A stretch of 64,000 bases of DNA from Lactuca virosa (lineage: Eukaryota; Streptophyta; Magnoliopsida; Asterales; Asteraceae). Numbering within the stretch: the first letter of the stretch is position 1; every line of letters begins with the position of its first letter. This document shows, one piece after another, positions 11,549-25,959 of this stretch. Location of the stretch: NCBI GenBank assembly GCA_928212115.1, contig CAKMRJ010003334.1:100302208-100366207 (forward strand), read 5' to 3'. The notes beneath the pieces are model-generated. The model made no database searches, had not been told where the DNA came from, and was given only the letters and a program-made list of their open reading frames with translations. Both the position numbers and the translations under genes were made by a program.

Positions 11549-12226
11549 ATGTCTCCTTCAGACAACTATGGTCTTCCCAAATCTTTAGGAACAAGCTATC
11601 CTAATGAAGATGATATCCCAAATGGCAATCAAGGTGAAAGATCAATCCCTTTATTGAGCATTAGTGGGACTGAAAATCATACTTCACTTCCTCCACCTCC
11701 TCCAATAAATCTCCCTATCCCACAAGTTTCAAGACTTGATAAGTTCTAAGTCACTCAATCCCTATTGGAAAACAAAGTCTATATGTGCTTAGGTCTTGGA
11801 GATTAAGTCACATATTGACAAGCCGGGAGAGTCGGGTGTCGAAGTCTCGAGGTAGCTGGCTGTTGACTTGCTTCTTCAGTCACTCCCTGATGACAGATCA
11901 CGACATGACCCTTTAATTATCTTATCCATTTGCTTGGTGCTGCTGAATCAACAATGATTTGGAATACTGGTAAAGCAAATTTGATTAGAAGATCGACTTC
12001 CCAAAACTTCATGGACATTGACAATGGTGACACTGGAAATCCAGAAAAACTTTCTCTTCCCAATGGAAAGGGATCGGCCATAGTCAACTTGGTTGACCAA
12101 ATGGTAAAGAGAAAGGCTAAGTCTGAGATAGTCCCATGTACCATTCCCAAAGAGTCCATATGTGCCTATTGCCAAAGGAAAGGGGCATTGGTTGCGAAGC
12201 TGCCGAATTTCCCTGAAACCTCATAA
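11549..12226 (+). pseudogene. Copia gag remnant
   Basis: Three fragments in order recall a Copia Gag. First is a 66-codon frame starting MSPSDNYG. Next, at about 11793-11895, comes LEIKSHIDK...LAVDLLLQSLPDD, which matches the UBN2-type Gag core and is interrupted by a TAG. Last, at 11930-12226, is a frame with WNTGKANLI, VKRKAKSEIVPC and CAYCQRKG, the first half of a CCHC zinc knuckle whose His and last Cys are lost. The stops and missing zinc ligands make it non-functional. What remains may serve only as RNA. Confidence 0.7.
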
Positions 12227-15064
12227 GGATGGTAAAATCAAAAGTTTGACTCTACTTCAGGTAAAGTCCGTTATCTAACTCTATTAAGTCTCTTTTGGAG
12301 ATTCTTAATACATGATGTAATGTAATTACATTTTGATGTTTTTGAAGAATCAAAGGAAGCTTAAAGAAAAGGTGTGTTGATTCTGATCGCATGGTTCGAT
12401 GACCAGAATTTTGAGCCACTGCATAAGAGTTATGAGATATTGCTTAGGAATAGATAACAACAAAGTTTTCATATGCATTTGCATTGTAAGGATAAGTTTT
12501 TCCGCAAGTTTTAAAATATAAGAAAAGTTTTGATTTATTTTAAGTATCCTTACAAAGGCATTTGTGAAAAATTGTTGTTTATATGTTTCCATTGATAAGC
12601 AATATTGGAAAATGAATTTGATTCTTTCGTTTGTGGTAGTGTCATAATTTATCAAATAAGGAAAGATTCTCATCACCCAAGTTTCAGTTGGATAGAAACT
12701 TGGAATCATGCAAGTTGTATTGTGTGATGAATGAGCTTTTTCATCTTTGGTAAATTAAGACTAATTCCTTGTTCACATTCGCATGTGAGTCAAGCGAAGG
12801 ACTAAAAGATCGGGTACATTAGGTTGTGCACTAGTCAGGTCCACCACAAAGGTTGAATAAGAAGAATCAAATAAGGCAGAAAGATAAAAGTTTCTCCAAT
12901 CTGAAGAGATGGGAGAGTACTTGTGTATCTTGTTTTATGATTATCTTAGTGATTATGGAACCATATCACAATTGATCCTCTAAGGACACCTTAGTGCATT
13001 TGGTGGCTAAGGAGAGGAATCGTGAATTGTGGAAATGGTTAAATCAAAGGATAAATCATACTTCGTTCAAAAATAAAATCTTAGAGTCATACTCCAAGAT
13101 TGAGCCTTGAGTGACATAATATTAAGAAAGGTTTAAAACACTTGTCAAATGTAGAGTATAATGGTTTCTTACTCTTGTACATTTGAAATTGGTAAGTTGT
13201 GATGTTTTGGATAAAACAAAGACCAACTAAGGCCAATTATGTGAAGTGTTTGTAAAATAATCCGTACTATCTCTTGAATATTGTACAAGAGAGTCTTATA
13301 TGTCAAGAGGACAGTGGGAGTTTAAAAGATCCTGAAATAGTTTCAAGAACTAATCAAGAGTTTTGTTAATCACTAGCCCACGACTTGAGGTTTGTAACCT
13401 ATCGTGTTGACATATTCTTATTTTTGTGTCTATTCCAGTTAAAAGTTGACTATGCTTGTGAGTTCTATGAGTTCTCAATTGTTTGCATAACAACCTGGAA
13501 GCAATGGTAGGCCCTTATGCTGCCGGGTGGCAAGAAATTAAGATTGAACAAGTTCAGTCCATATGTGTTTGGATTTGCCACTAACCTTGTCTTGTGATTA
13601 TGGTTATGACAAATTCACATGCATAGGAACACTTACACCATAAAAATCTAAGTGTCATAAGGTTTCTCTCCGATTCATGAAAATGATGGTGAGGAAACTC
13701 TTTCACTAAGTATATTTTAAGTAGATAGCAATTGTGAGAATGACAAAAGGTCTAAACATTATGATTACAGCATCCTTCTTCATAATTGTTTAGACACACA
13801 AGTGAGCTATCTAAGGAAAGGTGTATGATTTTGATAAAGTCTTATCAAAACATCTCGTATCAGAAATCTGAACTTTGGTAAGAAAGTCAATAAAGTATTG
13901 TTTTTCTAGAAGTCCAGCTGATTTCAGAGTACATGTCAAAGCTAGTGGGAGCATAAGTGTTATGCCAGTAAGATAATAATCATTATGATAGTGGGAACAT
14001 GATGATTATGTTGCAAGTTAGCAATGTTAATTATAGAAAATAAAAGTTTCAATTCGCTTTGAAAAGTTGTTTCCCTATAGTTAAGGGAGAGGATTTTATA
14101 CTTCATTCCAATTCTACCAGCTTAGATTGAGATTTTAATCAACTTTAGTCAAGGATATATATGAATGTTATGTTGGAATGGTTCAACATAAGGAAATTCT
14201 ATATATGTTGCGTTCTCAAAATTTCGATTATGATTACGACATACCTCTTCATAGTTCGAATTGTGAGAATATGGCAAATAAAAAAAAATTATAGCATGAA
14301 TCATGTCCAATATGCTTCGGGTATAGGATCGATTACATGAGCTATAATAGTTATCCTTTCTAAATTTTCCTAATGCTTAGGGCATTAAGAAGGGAAAAGG
14401 GATTAGAACTGGATATGACTAAAATGATTCAGCAATTGTCGAGAACAATTTGAGGTTTGCCAAAGATTGGTTACTCATGGACAATTGGAAGTATAGAGTA
14501 AGGACCATATTGACATATTTTGAAAAGAGGCAACTCTTGTTAAAAAGTGATGGTCAAAATGGGAATGTGGAATTGTTTCCATAGGTGGAAGTTATTCTTT
14601 GAATCTGTGTAAGATTAGAGAACTTAATGCAAGAAGGATGTTCAAAGGAATGTACTTTGAATTTGAGACTTCGTTTCCATGGAATTGATCTCCATTGGAA
14701 TGCTTTGTAATGTCTGTTGCCAAGTCTTTGTGACTTGTGTGCATATTCATTACAAGAGGATCATTGCATATAAGTTTAAAATCTAACAAGATTACGGTAA
14801 ATGACAAGAATTTGGTGTTCTTACATTTATTGTAAAGGATTTGGGATTGTGAAATGAGCATCATTGAAATATTTTCAATCGATCTGTTTCACAAAGAGAG
14901 GACCATATGTAAACATAGTGTGCATACTTGGAGTATGGCATAGCTATTGTTTGGACGAACATAGTGTGCATGCTTGGAGCATGGCATGACTATTGTTTCA
15001 ATTCAAGTATTAAGTTGATTAATCGAAACATGAATAATGAGTAATCAATATGGTGCTTAGATAA
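12227..15064 (+). other. Copia internal filler, no recognisable gene
   Basis: AT-rich sequence in which I see no coding motif. Local repeats include catagtgtgcatacttggagtatggcat near 14917-14990, present twice. It sits where pol would be expected. Confidence 0.6.
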
Positions 15065-15898
15065 AAGGGTTTTTATTTACACTCAAAGTGTTGGGGCCAT
15101 ATAGGATTAGTATTATTTTTGTGTTTCACTTTGCATGTTTTGACTTCCAGAATAACTAGGTCATTCTTCCCGAATGACTAAGTTATTCAAACCATCCACA
15201 GTCGGTCATATGTTGGAAGTAGATATGAACCAAGACTGTCATGAATTTGGCTTGTATGATTTGTCTAATGTGCATTAGACATAGCAATAGTTGCTACAAC
15301 ATTCATGAGTGCTCATAAGTTCTGAGTATTGGATTCAACCCACGCTTATTTGGATTCACTTCATGGATTTTATCACGAGTGAATCATGAGACGATAATAT
15401 CTTATATTCTTCAAACCTAGAGATATGAGTTGTTGACTATGAGTTGGTTATACATTGATTGCACGTAAACGCATTGGTAACTCGATGTTATAAAACGTGC
15501 CTTTGTGTATGATTCAACAAGTAGTCAGTACAAGCATATGAGTCGAAGTTTATCCATTCCTTTTACCTTCGGGATAAAAGCGATATCTGTGGGCCCCTCG
15601 ATGATTTAGTGATGACAAAATGTAAGTGCTCGGCCGGGCCTGGACTGATTTGATTTGTTCAATTAGTCAGTCATCATAAATCGGAAATCGGGAAACAACA
15701 AATGGACAGAGAGAATGATTATAATCCATGTCTCAGTCCATATGATATCTAGAATGGAGAAATATATGATCACTTATCTAATGGACGCGTCATTGATTTG
15801 TTCAGAGTTCGGCAGCAGCTTTTAAGAGCTACGATTGCTGGTCAGGTTGTGAAGGCGTACTTGCAATAATAGTTATTAGACTTATCCAAGTGGGAGAC
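15065..15898 (+). repeat. Copia internal 3' tail (copy at proper position)
   Basis: Partner of 8024-8857, collinear at an offset of 7041 bp, with about eight substitutions noticed. It ends in caagtgggagac, the polypurine tract before the 3' LTR. Confidence 0.9.
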
Positions 15899-16679
15899 TG
15901 TTGGATTAGTGTCTAAGTCCATAACTATAATTGGTATATACTTGACCCGACCCGGCATGGTCCATTTGGGTTGCATGACATCAGAACATTTGGATAGACC
16001 TTTTAATGAGAAGAAGATATTTGTGACATATTAATATATTATAAGTTCTAATATATTAATATGAAATCATATTATTTAATTAGTATTGATCTAGAATTAA
16101 TTTGGAATTAATTTAGTGATCAAAAGAGACTAATTAAATATATGGGGATTGATTGTGTAAATCATAGATTCTTATATATGTGGGCTCATGATCCATGATT
16201 CCTTATGTTGGGTTTAACCCATGTGGTGGCCCATGGATACTCCATGGAGGTTAAAACCCATGGAGCATAAGGAATGGGTTAAGTCATGGGTTACATGGTG
16301 TAACCCTAATGTGCACACTATATAAAGACCCCATTGTTGGTGAAATCGGCACTAGTGTATTACATAGAGGGCAAGCCGATTTCATAGAGATATAAGACTA
16401 ATATCTTCTCTCATGGTTATTCCAAATGTTCTTGGTGTTGTGTGAACCATTTGAGGTGTCACACTTGGGGCACTAGGCTCTTGGGCTCCATGGAATCAAG
16501 CACCAAACAAGAGGTATGTAATTCTACTAGATTTTATATTATATGTACTTCATAATATGCTAGTTAGGATAAATACCTTGGAAAATTGATATTTGCATGT
16601 ATAATAGAGAAAACATAGATCCAAGGTATTTAGGGTTGCATATACACCATAGGAGTGTTAGAATGCTCAAAACCCAACA
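15899..16679 (+). repeat. Copia 3' LTR (781 bp)
   Basis: Starts tgttggattag and ends aacccaaca, and is collinear with 8858-9638. A TATA box lies at 16319-16326. The right flank is ctttg. No matching duplication can be tested because the left end of the composite is truncated. Confidence 0.95.
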
Positions 16680-17035
16680 CTTTGTTGGTAATGATTGTGT
16701 TTTGGCATTAATCTGTTATGGTGCCCTTTTGGTAATGTAGTTTGTTATTGGTTTATTTTGTATTGTCAAAGCATGAAGATGTTATGGCAATGCACTTAAT
16801 ATATGCATGTAAAACCATTACACTTGCATAACATGTCAAGATAAAACCTTTATAATTTCATATTCATAAAAAGATAAAACCATTACACTTCCCATTATCA
16901 TAAAAGCATTACATATCCAATGATCCAAAAGACAACACTTACAACATATATAAACCACAATTACACCTTCTAGCACCAAAAGACAACATTTTCAAGTGGT
17001 TATTACCAACAAAAAAGCCCTAAACCTTCTAATTC
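16680..17035. other. Spacer between Copia LTR and GRF gene
   Basis: AT-rich, with repeated fragments such as taaaaccattacact (about 16811 and 16876). It is probably the 3' flank of the GRF gene inside a MULE. No gene seen. Confidence 0.4.
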
Positions 17036-17459
17036 CTAATTCCAAAACAGCACAAACAACAGAAACAAGACCCACGAGGCAAGCAAACACATCTTCAGCT
17101 GACCCACTTCAACCTCATACCTATTCATTGTTCTCAACAGTCCTGGTATGATAACAATTGATCTTTGACACATAGGGGGATCGACCCACCCCAAAAATCC
17201 ACATCTGGATCCCTATAAGAATACATTAAAGTAGAAGAGTTATTGCATAACTACCGAAAATATCATAACCTAATATGGGTTTGCTTACCATTTTAGGGCA
17301 TGCATAGAAACGACGACCAGGGTTTCGTGAGGTCCATGAGGTTCGCACAACAACAACATTCCCACAGAAGCATATCACCATTTTTGAAGCTCGTAACAGT
17401 AGAAGCAGATGAAAGACGAAGAAGAAGAAGACCTTTGTTGTTGCTTCTCTGTAAATCAA
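17036..17459 (-). CDS. GRF-type zinc-finger small protein, two exons
   Basis: On the minus strand, exon 1 is 17459-17289 and exon 2 is 17212-17036, joined in frame across a GT...AG intron (17288-17213). The product has about 115 residues, or about 89 if translation starts at the inner ATG at 17381, just before VICFCGN. Exon 1 carries CFCGN...RTSWTSRNPGRRFYACPK, and exon 2 continues CGFLGWVDPP and ends with a hydrophobic stretch (LLASWVLFLLFVLF) that could be a membrane anchor. This is the GRF zinc finger (CxCG...NPGRRFxxC...GxxxW), a presumed nucleic-acid-binding fold. A TATA-like box lies upstream (minus strand, near 17497-17503). Small genes of this kind often accompany Mutator-like elements. 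Both exons are open and the splice sites fit. Function in the element is unknown. Confidence 0.72.
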
Positions 17460-17516
17460 AATGAAGAAGAAGAAGGGGATTGTGTATGAGTCTGTATATA
17501 AAGGAGAAATATGATA

Positions 17517-17850
17517 TTATTTAAAATAAGGACCTAAAATGACCAAAATGCCCTCACATGGAGGGCACGTGATGGCATTAACGGCTCCAAACAAACGGAA
17601 AATGACAGAATGGACTAAAAACCCATGAAAACCTTGATTTTGGACCTTTGGTGCAAGCTGGAAACTTTTTGGACCCCATCCAAAGGTTTTGGCAAACCAC
17701 AAGGACCAAATTTGCAGTTTTGTCAAAAAATAAGGAAAGTAGAAGGGGTAGCTTGTCATACGTGAAACTACCACTAAATAAGGCAAAACGAGAATTGGGG
17801 GAGTTTTGATAACCTTTGAAAGTTTAGGGACTGAACGTGTAAAATAAGTT
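17517..17850. repeat. MULE-like terminal sequence
   Basis: It contains the run ggacctaaaatgacc, aaaatgccctcac, ttaacggctcc, ggactaaaaaccc, ttggaccttt, ttttggcaaa and agtttagggactgaac. This resembles the long terminal inverted repeats of common plant Mutator-like elements. Only this end is seen; its partner would lie left of T1 or is lost. The Helitron inserted just to its right. Confidence 0.5.
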
Positions 17851-17864
17851 TCTTATGCATGAAA

Positions 17865-17893
17865 CTAGATTATAACCCACGTTAAACGCGGGG
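17865..17893 (-). terminator. Helitron 3' terminal hairpin and CTAG end
   Basis: The minus-strand stem CCCGCG/CGTGGG (one G-T pair) with loop TTTAA lies seven bases before the final CTAG. In Helitrons this hairpin marks the end of rolling-circle strand transfer. Confidence 0.8.
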
Positions 17894-18012
17894 GAACGTA
17901 TTAAAAAATTTACCAAAACATTTATATATATTGCATAATAATTATAAAAAGAAAGTTTATAGCTATTGTTATTATTGAAAGGTGAAGAAGAAACACTGAA
18001 ATCGATAAATAA

Positions 18013-19017
18013 CTATAAACGTTGCAAGACCTCTTTGTAGACATCGTTTTTTGTTTTGTTAGTTGAACGACCTTCCTCGTCACATATGAGTACCTTCAAA
18101 CCTTTTTTGCTTGTTACACAAGAAACAACTACATATAACTGATCATGGGTGAAGACTGGTCTACGCAAGTATAATCCAACATTTGATAATGACTGTCCTT
18201 GACTTTTGTTAATGGTCATAGCGAAACAAACTGCTATTGGGAATTGCCTACGTAGAAATAAAACGGAATGGAATTTTTTTATCGGATGGGGTCAACTTTA
18301 TGCGAGGTATATAAGTAGTCTCGTTAAAAAATCTATCAGATATGATTCGTGCTTCAATGACGTGTCTTCCAAGCCTTACGATTTGTAATCTAGTACCATT
18401 GCATAGTCCTCTGGTTTGGTCGATATTACGAAGCAACATGAACGGAACACCTTTTTTAGTATAAGTTTATGGTTGAGAATTCTGGAGGCCTTAAAAGCGT
18501 TCAACACATCCGGAGAGTATACTAATTCCTCAAAAGAATCTTCTGTCTCGGTCTCACATAAGGAATCTGAACTCAGATATGTTTTCCCTTCATCTTTCAT
18601 CAATTCTAACATGTAGTCGTTGATAGCATCAACTTCTTCGTTAGTAGGGACCAAAATAGCTTTATCTTGAAAATACGATGGATCATCAAGATGGTTTTGA
18701 AAAGATGAATAAATGCAGGATACAATTGAATGAATATGGTCACCCGTAGAGGGAACGATCACATCTTCTGGAAATTCAACTTCAACTTCACCATCATTCG
18801 GACTACCAATAGTACCTTCACCAATTTTAAGAATCCAATCAGCAAATGATTTTGTCTCTTCGAAATCATTGTTTGGACAACCGAACTGAAGCCTCATGTT
18901 TACAGTCAAACGTAAAACTGTACATTCACGCCATAATAAATGTTGGTATTCATACATGTTGTATACTGTAAAAATGTAAGATGAAGTACATAAAGTTGGA
19001 GAGAAGAGTAAATGCAT
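18013..19017 (-). pseudogene. Helitron helicase (Pif1-like) C-terminal fragment
   Basis: Minus-strand translation in order gives LRLTVNMRLQ, FADWILKIGEGTI, AILVPTNEEVDAIN, SPDVLNAFKASRI, then MLLRNIDQTRGLCNGTRLQI, then FAMTINKSQGQSLSNVGLYL, HDQLYVVVS and KVLICDE. These are the last motifs of the SF1B Pif1-like helicase of plant Helitrons, including the TINKSQGQ motif. Two single-base frameshifts break it. One is in an A/T run near 18450, between the ...ILKK and FMLL parts. The other is near 18255, between FRFIST and RRQFPIAV. The terminal stop is at about 18013. Walker A/B motifs and the Rep domain, which should lie 5', are absent. Confidence 0.85.
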
Positions 19018-19349
19018 AAATGGATATCATAACATACCATAAAAATGATTATACAAATAATTGAATTAAAGGATATTGGTGAAGAAAATAATGAATTAAA
19101 GTTGGTTAACAAATATAGATAGTTTACAATTTTTTTTTCAACTATGAATTATGGACTTTGTTTAAGTATGTAGACTTCCATTATTTTTGTATTTTTGGTT
19201 TATAATTAACTTTTATATATTTGTTTTTTGTTAGGTTTTTATATGCGTTTTGTTGACACAAATCTATTTAAATGAAAACAATTACACTTTTGAATGTAAA
19301 TAAAATAAACCTAATTAAAAACTATAAATCACGGAAAAATAAGTATAAA

Positions 19350-19722
19350 CAATGAAATGCGTACCTTTTTGCCTTTGATTAACCAAGCTAACAATTGTTT
19401 ACTGCTATAGAAGGTTGTAGAAAGGAAGAAGTATTGATTTAGTATCGTGAATATCAATATAAACGAAGAGGTAAAAACATAGATAAAACACAATAAAAAC
19501 CCACCTTTTGCAGGAGCGTGGAAGGAAAAATAAAAATGGGTTTTGGCAGAATATGTCATATATATGTATTGAATCCAAGTTGGTTTTGGAGGGATAAGAT
19601 AAAAGTCATTCTTATCTTATCCCTTAAATGTTGAATTTCAAAATGTAGTTAGGATAGATAATATACAACATTTTAGGATTATTTTTTAAAATTTAAAATT
19701 AGGTTAATGTTGATGGTTAGTT
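19350..19722 (-). repeat. Helitron direct repeat, copy upstream of helicase
   Basis: About 370 bp, nearly identical to 23358-23731. It lies immediately 5' (minus strand) of the helicase fragment, while its twin lies 5' of the RPA-like gene. The frame in it (KTHFYFSFHAPAKGGFLLC...) is shared by both copies but resembles no family I know. It is more likely a duplicated promoter/5' region. Confidence 0.8.
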
Positions 19723-20086
19723 TGGAAAAAATGATAATTTTTATAACAGCCCAAGAATATATTATTTATCAAATCGGCTCCATGACTTTACATTTAATAT
19801 CAAACAGCCCCTACTACATATTGTTTATATGTAAGCATTTTACTTTGAAAAGTGTACAAATTAAGACATTGTATTTTCATTTTCTTATTGAAGACACATT
19901 TCATTTGGAAAAACCATGTACTTTATTCAATTATTTGTTTGTCATTGCAGGTATGTTATTTTTGTTTTTTTATAGAATTGCATGTCAACATAGTTTGTTA
20001 CGAACAATAAAAAAAATTATTGTTATAAAATCTTGTTTGTGGAATAACAAACTCAGTGGCTTAAGTCAAATATTAAGGAGATTGCC

Positions 20087-20190
20087 TTTAAACTTAAAAC
20101 AAATTGACAATAATAGACTTGGTCAACATAGTTTGTTATTTAAACTTAAAACAAATTGACAATAATAGACTTGGTCAACGTAGTTTGTAA
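20087..20190. repeat. Tandem duplication, 52-bp unit
   Basis: Two copies of a unit starting tttaaacttaaaacaaattg and ending catagtttgtta follow each other directly. It is AT-rich with no coding content and lies between the helicase and RPA parts of the Helitron. Confidence 0.85.
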
Positions 20191-20427
20191 CATAAGTTGA
20201 GGTGAAAATATATCAAAAGATGTAAAAGTTAAAATTAATAAAAAGAATTCAACATAATTATGAACTTGTCTCAAATAACACGACTACTATTGTGTTATAA
20301 TTAAATGAAAACAAACATAATCTTCAAAATGAAAACAACGTACTTGTCAAAGAAATCCTTAAGCAAATACTAAAAACTCAAAGAAAAATCATCAATGATA
20401 AATGTCAAATAATCATAACTGTTAAAT

Positions 20428-22996
<2,569 letters not shown>

Positions 22997-23357
22997 TTTG
23001 CTTGTGCTATGAGAAATAGAAAAGTATTAGAGATAATTATGAGATATAGTGAAAAAAGTAATTCAAATATTCACAAGGTTTTTGTTTAATGTAAATATGA
23101 TGTTGTTCAATTAACATAGACATTCTTGGTTGGCATACTTAACCATGAAAAAAACAAAAATAAATATTAATTGTATTTTGCAAAATAATAGTTGGCTGCA
23201 ATTATGGATTAATGGAAGTAGGATGGTATCAAATCAAAACATACATAGTATGTTGATATATTTCACAGAAAACAACAAAGCAAAAAAAAAATGAGTATGA
23301 ACACTTATCATATAGAAAGCTGTAGAAGGCTGTCAAAAGGAAGAAGTATTGATAAAC

Positions 23358-23731
23358 GATGAAATGTGTACCTTTTTGCCTTTGATTAACCAAGCTAACA
23401 ATTGTTTACTGCTATAGAAGGTTGTAGAAAGGAAGACGTATTGATTTAGTGTCGTGAATATCAATATAAATGAAGAGGTAAAAACATAGATAAAACACAA
23501 TAAAAACCCACCTTTTGCAGGAGCGTGGAAGGAAAAATAAAAATGGGTTTTGGTGGAATATGTCATATATATGTATTGAATCCAAGTTGGTTTTGGAGGG
23601 ATAAGATAAAAGTCATTTTTATCTTATCCCTTAAATGTTGAATTTCAAAATGTAGTTAGGATAGATAATGTAGAACATTTTAGGATTATTTTTTAAAATT
23701 TAAAATTAGGATAATGTTGATGGTTAGTTAA
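23358..23731 (-). repeat. Helitron direct repeat, copy upstream of RPA-like gene
   Basis: Partner of 19350-19722, in the same orientation. It lies between the Helitron 5' end and the start of the RPA-like reading frame, where a promoter would be expected. Confidence 0.8.
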
Positions 23732-23938
23732 GTTCCTGTCTTTGGTGACTGATTTTTCGATTTGAATATGGGAAGTAGTTATGATAGACGGAAATAAATA
23801 GTGAAATTTTTTGTTAGGATGACATCACCAGAAATATTAAGAACGATCTAAGGGTTGAAATCAATCAAAGAAATCCAATGAATGGTTCTTATTGTTGAAG
23901 GTGACATCATCAGGTTTCTGTTTTAATATATATAAAGA

Positions 23939-25071
23939 TTACAGGAATTCTGTCTGTAGCCTCTCCAATCACAACCCTAGGTCATGTTCTACCTAAATAA
24001 AAATAGTATAACCTATATATACGATCCTATACGCATTAAATAAGGGGGATACGTGAGTAATACGCAAAAAAAACCGGGAGAAAGAAAGAGAGTTATGATC
24101 GGGGGAGGAAGAAGGACGGAAATGGATGTGTTGGGCTCTGCTATCGCGGTTACATGTTCTCCAGCAGGTAAGGCTTGATTTCTGATTTATAGGGGATGTC
24201 TCGACCGCTAGCATGTAAGAAAAAGTCCCGATGGCACCCTATGCCACCGGGAAACCACCACATTGTGGCTGTGATTATGATGGGGAATCAGACCTTTTGG
24301 GCTTTCTTTATGGGCATTACAATTTAAGAACATCGTCTAGACCTCGTCTCCTCTGGTTACATGGGTATGGGTTTAGTATTGGACTAAATTCCCATATACC
24401 ACTGGGAACCTTCACAATACCACTCGTGTGGGTTTTGGACAATATATAGCTTTTATAGCTTTTCTCTTGGCCTCTTTCTTCCTATTATGGATGAGTATTG
24501 ATTACAAGATGACATTATGCTTCTTGATTCATGTGGGTGCTAAGAACACAAAAATAATAGTCATTAATGTCTTATGGTTGTTTCAAAAATTGTACATTGT
24601 CATGTGAACCTAAGAACATCCTTGTAAGACTTGTTTCATTCTTATACTTTATGCTTACAACGTTTATAAGACTTTCCCTTACTCCTAGTGTTGTTAAAAG
24701 TGACCAAAACCACGAAACAGTCCTATGTTGGCTTAAGGAAGTCCCGAAAGCCTATACACCGAAGAACAATTTTCATGGACTTTTTCTAGCTTGTGAGATA
24801 TGTTTTGGAATTGGTTTATTTTTTAAGAACTAGTACTAGGTCTTATGTATTTGTATGATTCGTAAGACGGAACTGAACAAAGATAAACAACCAAGGAGAC
24901 AACAACTCTCCTTGATCTTGCATGCAACATGGAGAAAAATCCGAACTAAATTGGGAAAAACTATAAATGACAAGAGTTGTAGGAAATTTTGCCTTTTTTC
25001 AAGGCCAGTGGAATCAACTAAATCGTTGGTATGGTTTATGAGTTATGGCTTGAGAACTTAACAAGGGTCGG
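23939..25071. other. Intergenic, no recognised gene
   Basis: Short open frames near 24231-24449 and 24567-25061 show no known motif and no splice-joined continuation. A short inverted pair around cccttttgggc exists near 24290. Confidence 0.45.
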
Positions 25072-25079
25072 GGTAGGAG

Positions 25080-25491
25080 CAGTGGCGGATGTAGTGTAGA
25101 AACAGTGGGGTCCATGGCCCCCACTTGAAAGTAGGACCCATCTTATATATTAGGAAAAAAAATTTAGTCTTTTAAATTTGTGCAGATGCCCCTCTCTTGG
25201 CACCCTCTTGAGCATCTTCTCTTATTTAAAGTATGCTCTAATGGATATATTTTTACCCAATTTTAGTTTTCACCATTAGATTTTTTCATTTCTTTTGAAA
25301 AACCCATCAAAAACTCCATCTACTTTTATAACTCTTAAGAAACCACGTCAATTTGTTGCTTTCTTCCTGCTGCCACCATTGCCGAAGGAATGCTACAGTT
25401 GCCTGAGGGATCTCCGACCACCACCGTCGGAATGGAGTATTGTTAGTTATAGGGTGGACCCCGGTTGATATTTATCCTGGATCCGCCACTG
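25080..25491. mobile_element. hAT-type MITE, 412 bp
   Basis: The terminal inverted repeat begins CAGTGGCGGAT on the left and ends ATCCGCCACTG on the right. It is flanked by a perfect 8-bp target duplication, ggtaggag (25072-25079 and 25492-25499). The 8-bp duplication and CAGTG ends indicate the hAT superfamily. No transposase, so non-autonomous. Confidence 0.93.
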
Positions 25492-25959
25492 GGTAGGAGT
25501 ACTTTAGAATCTTATTGATAATGTGTACAAAGTCATGGTGATAAATCCCAAGTTACATACTTAACATAATCGATACCAACAATTAATAGGCTGTAATTGT
25601 TTATAGGGTTTCCGTGACAAGCTCACTAGAGAAATTATGGGCCTTTATGTAGGTGAAACAATGTTGTAGAGGCAAATATGAGTACATAATTATTTTTTCT
25701 ATGCACACATCCCATATAAAAACTATGTCTTTGTTTGGTATGTGTTATTTGTGTATTACCATATGCATCATATAATGTTACATTCAATGTGTTAAATTGT
25801 TGTTATCCATTTGTTATATAATACAACAAATGAGCATACATGTAAAAGGGGTTAAATAAGAAATGTTGGGTATGATGACCTATATATAGGTGATAATGAG
25901 AAAAAAAACAACTAATAACCTATGTTTAGGTGATAATGGGAAAATGGTGGTATGATGAT

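Larger units (their letters stand above)
9639..15898 (+). mobile_element. Copia element internal region without pol (non-autonomous)
   Basis: About 6.3 kb lie between two 781-bp LTRs. A long leader (9653-11548) holds several families of short inverted repeats. A decayed gag spans 11549-12226. From 12227 to 15064 I find no protease, integrase, RT or RNase H motif in any frame and no reading frame longer than about 120 codons. The last 834 bp are duplicated upstream of the 5' LTR. The LTRs are nearly identical, so the element moved recently despite lacking pol. It must have used proteins from another Copia element. Confidence 0.85.
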
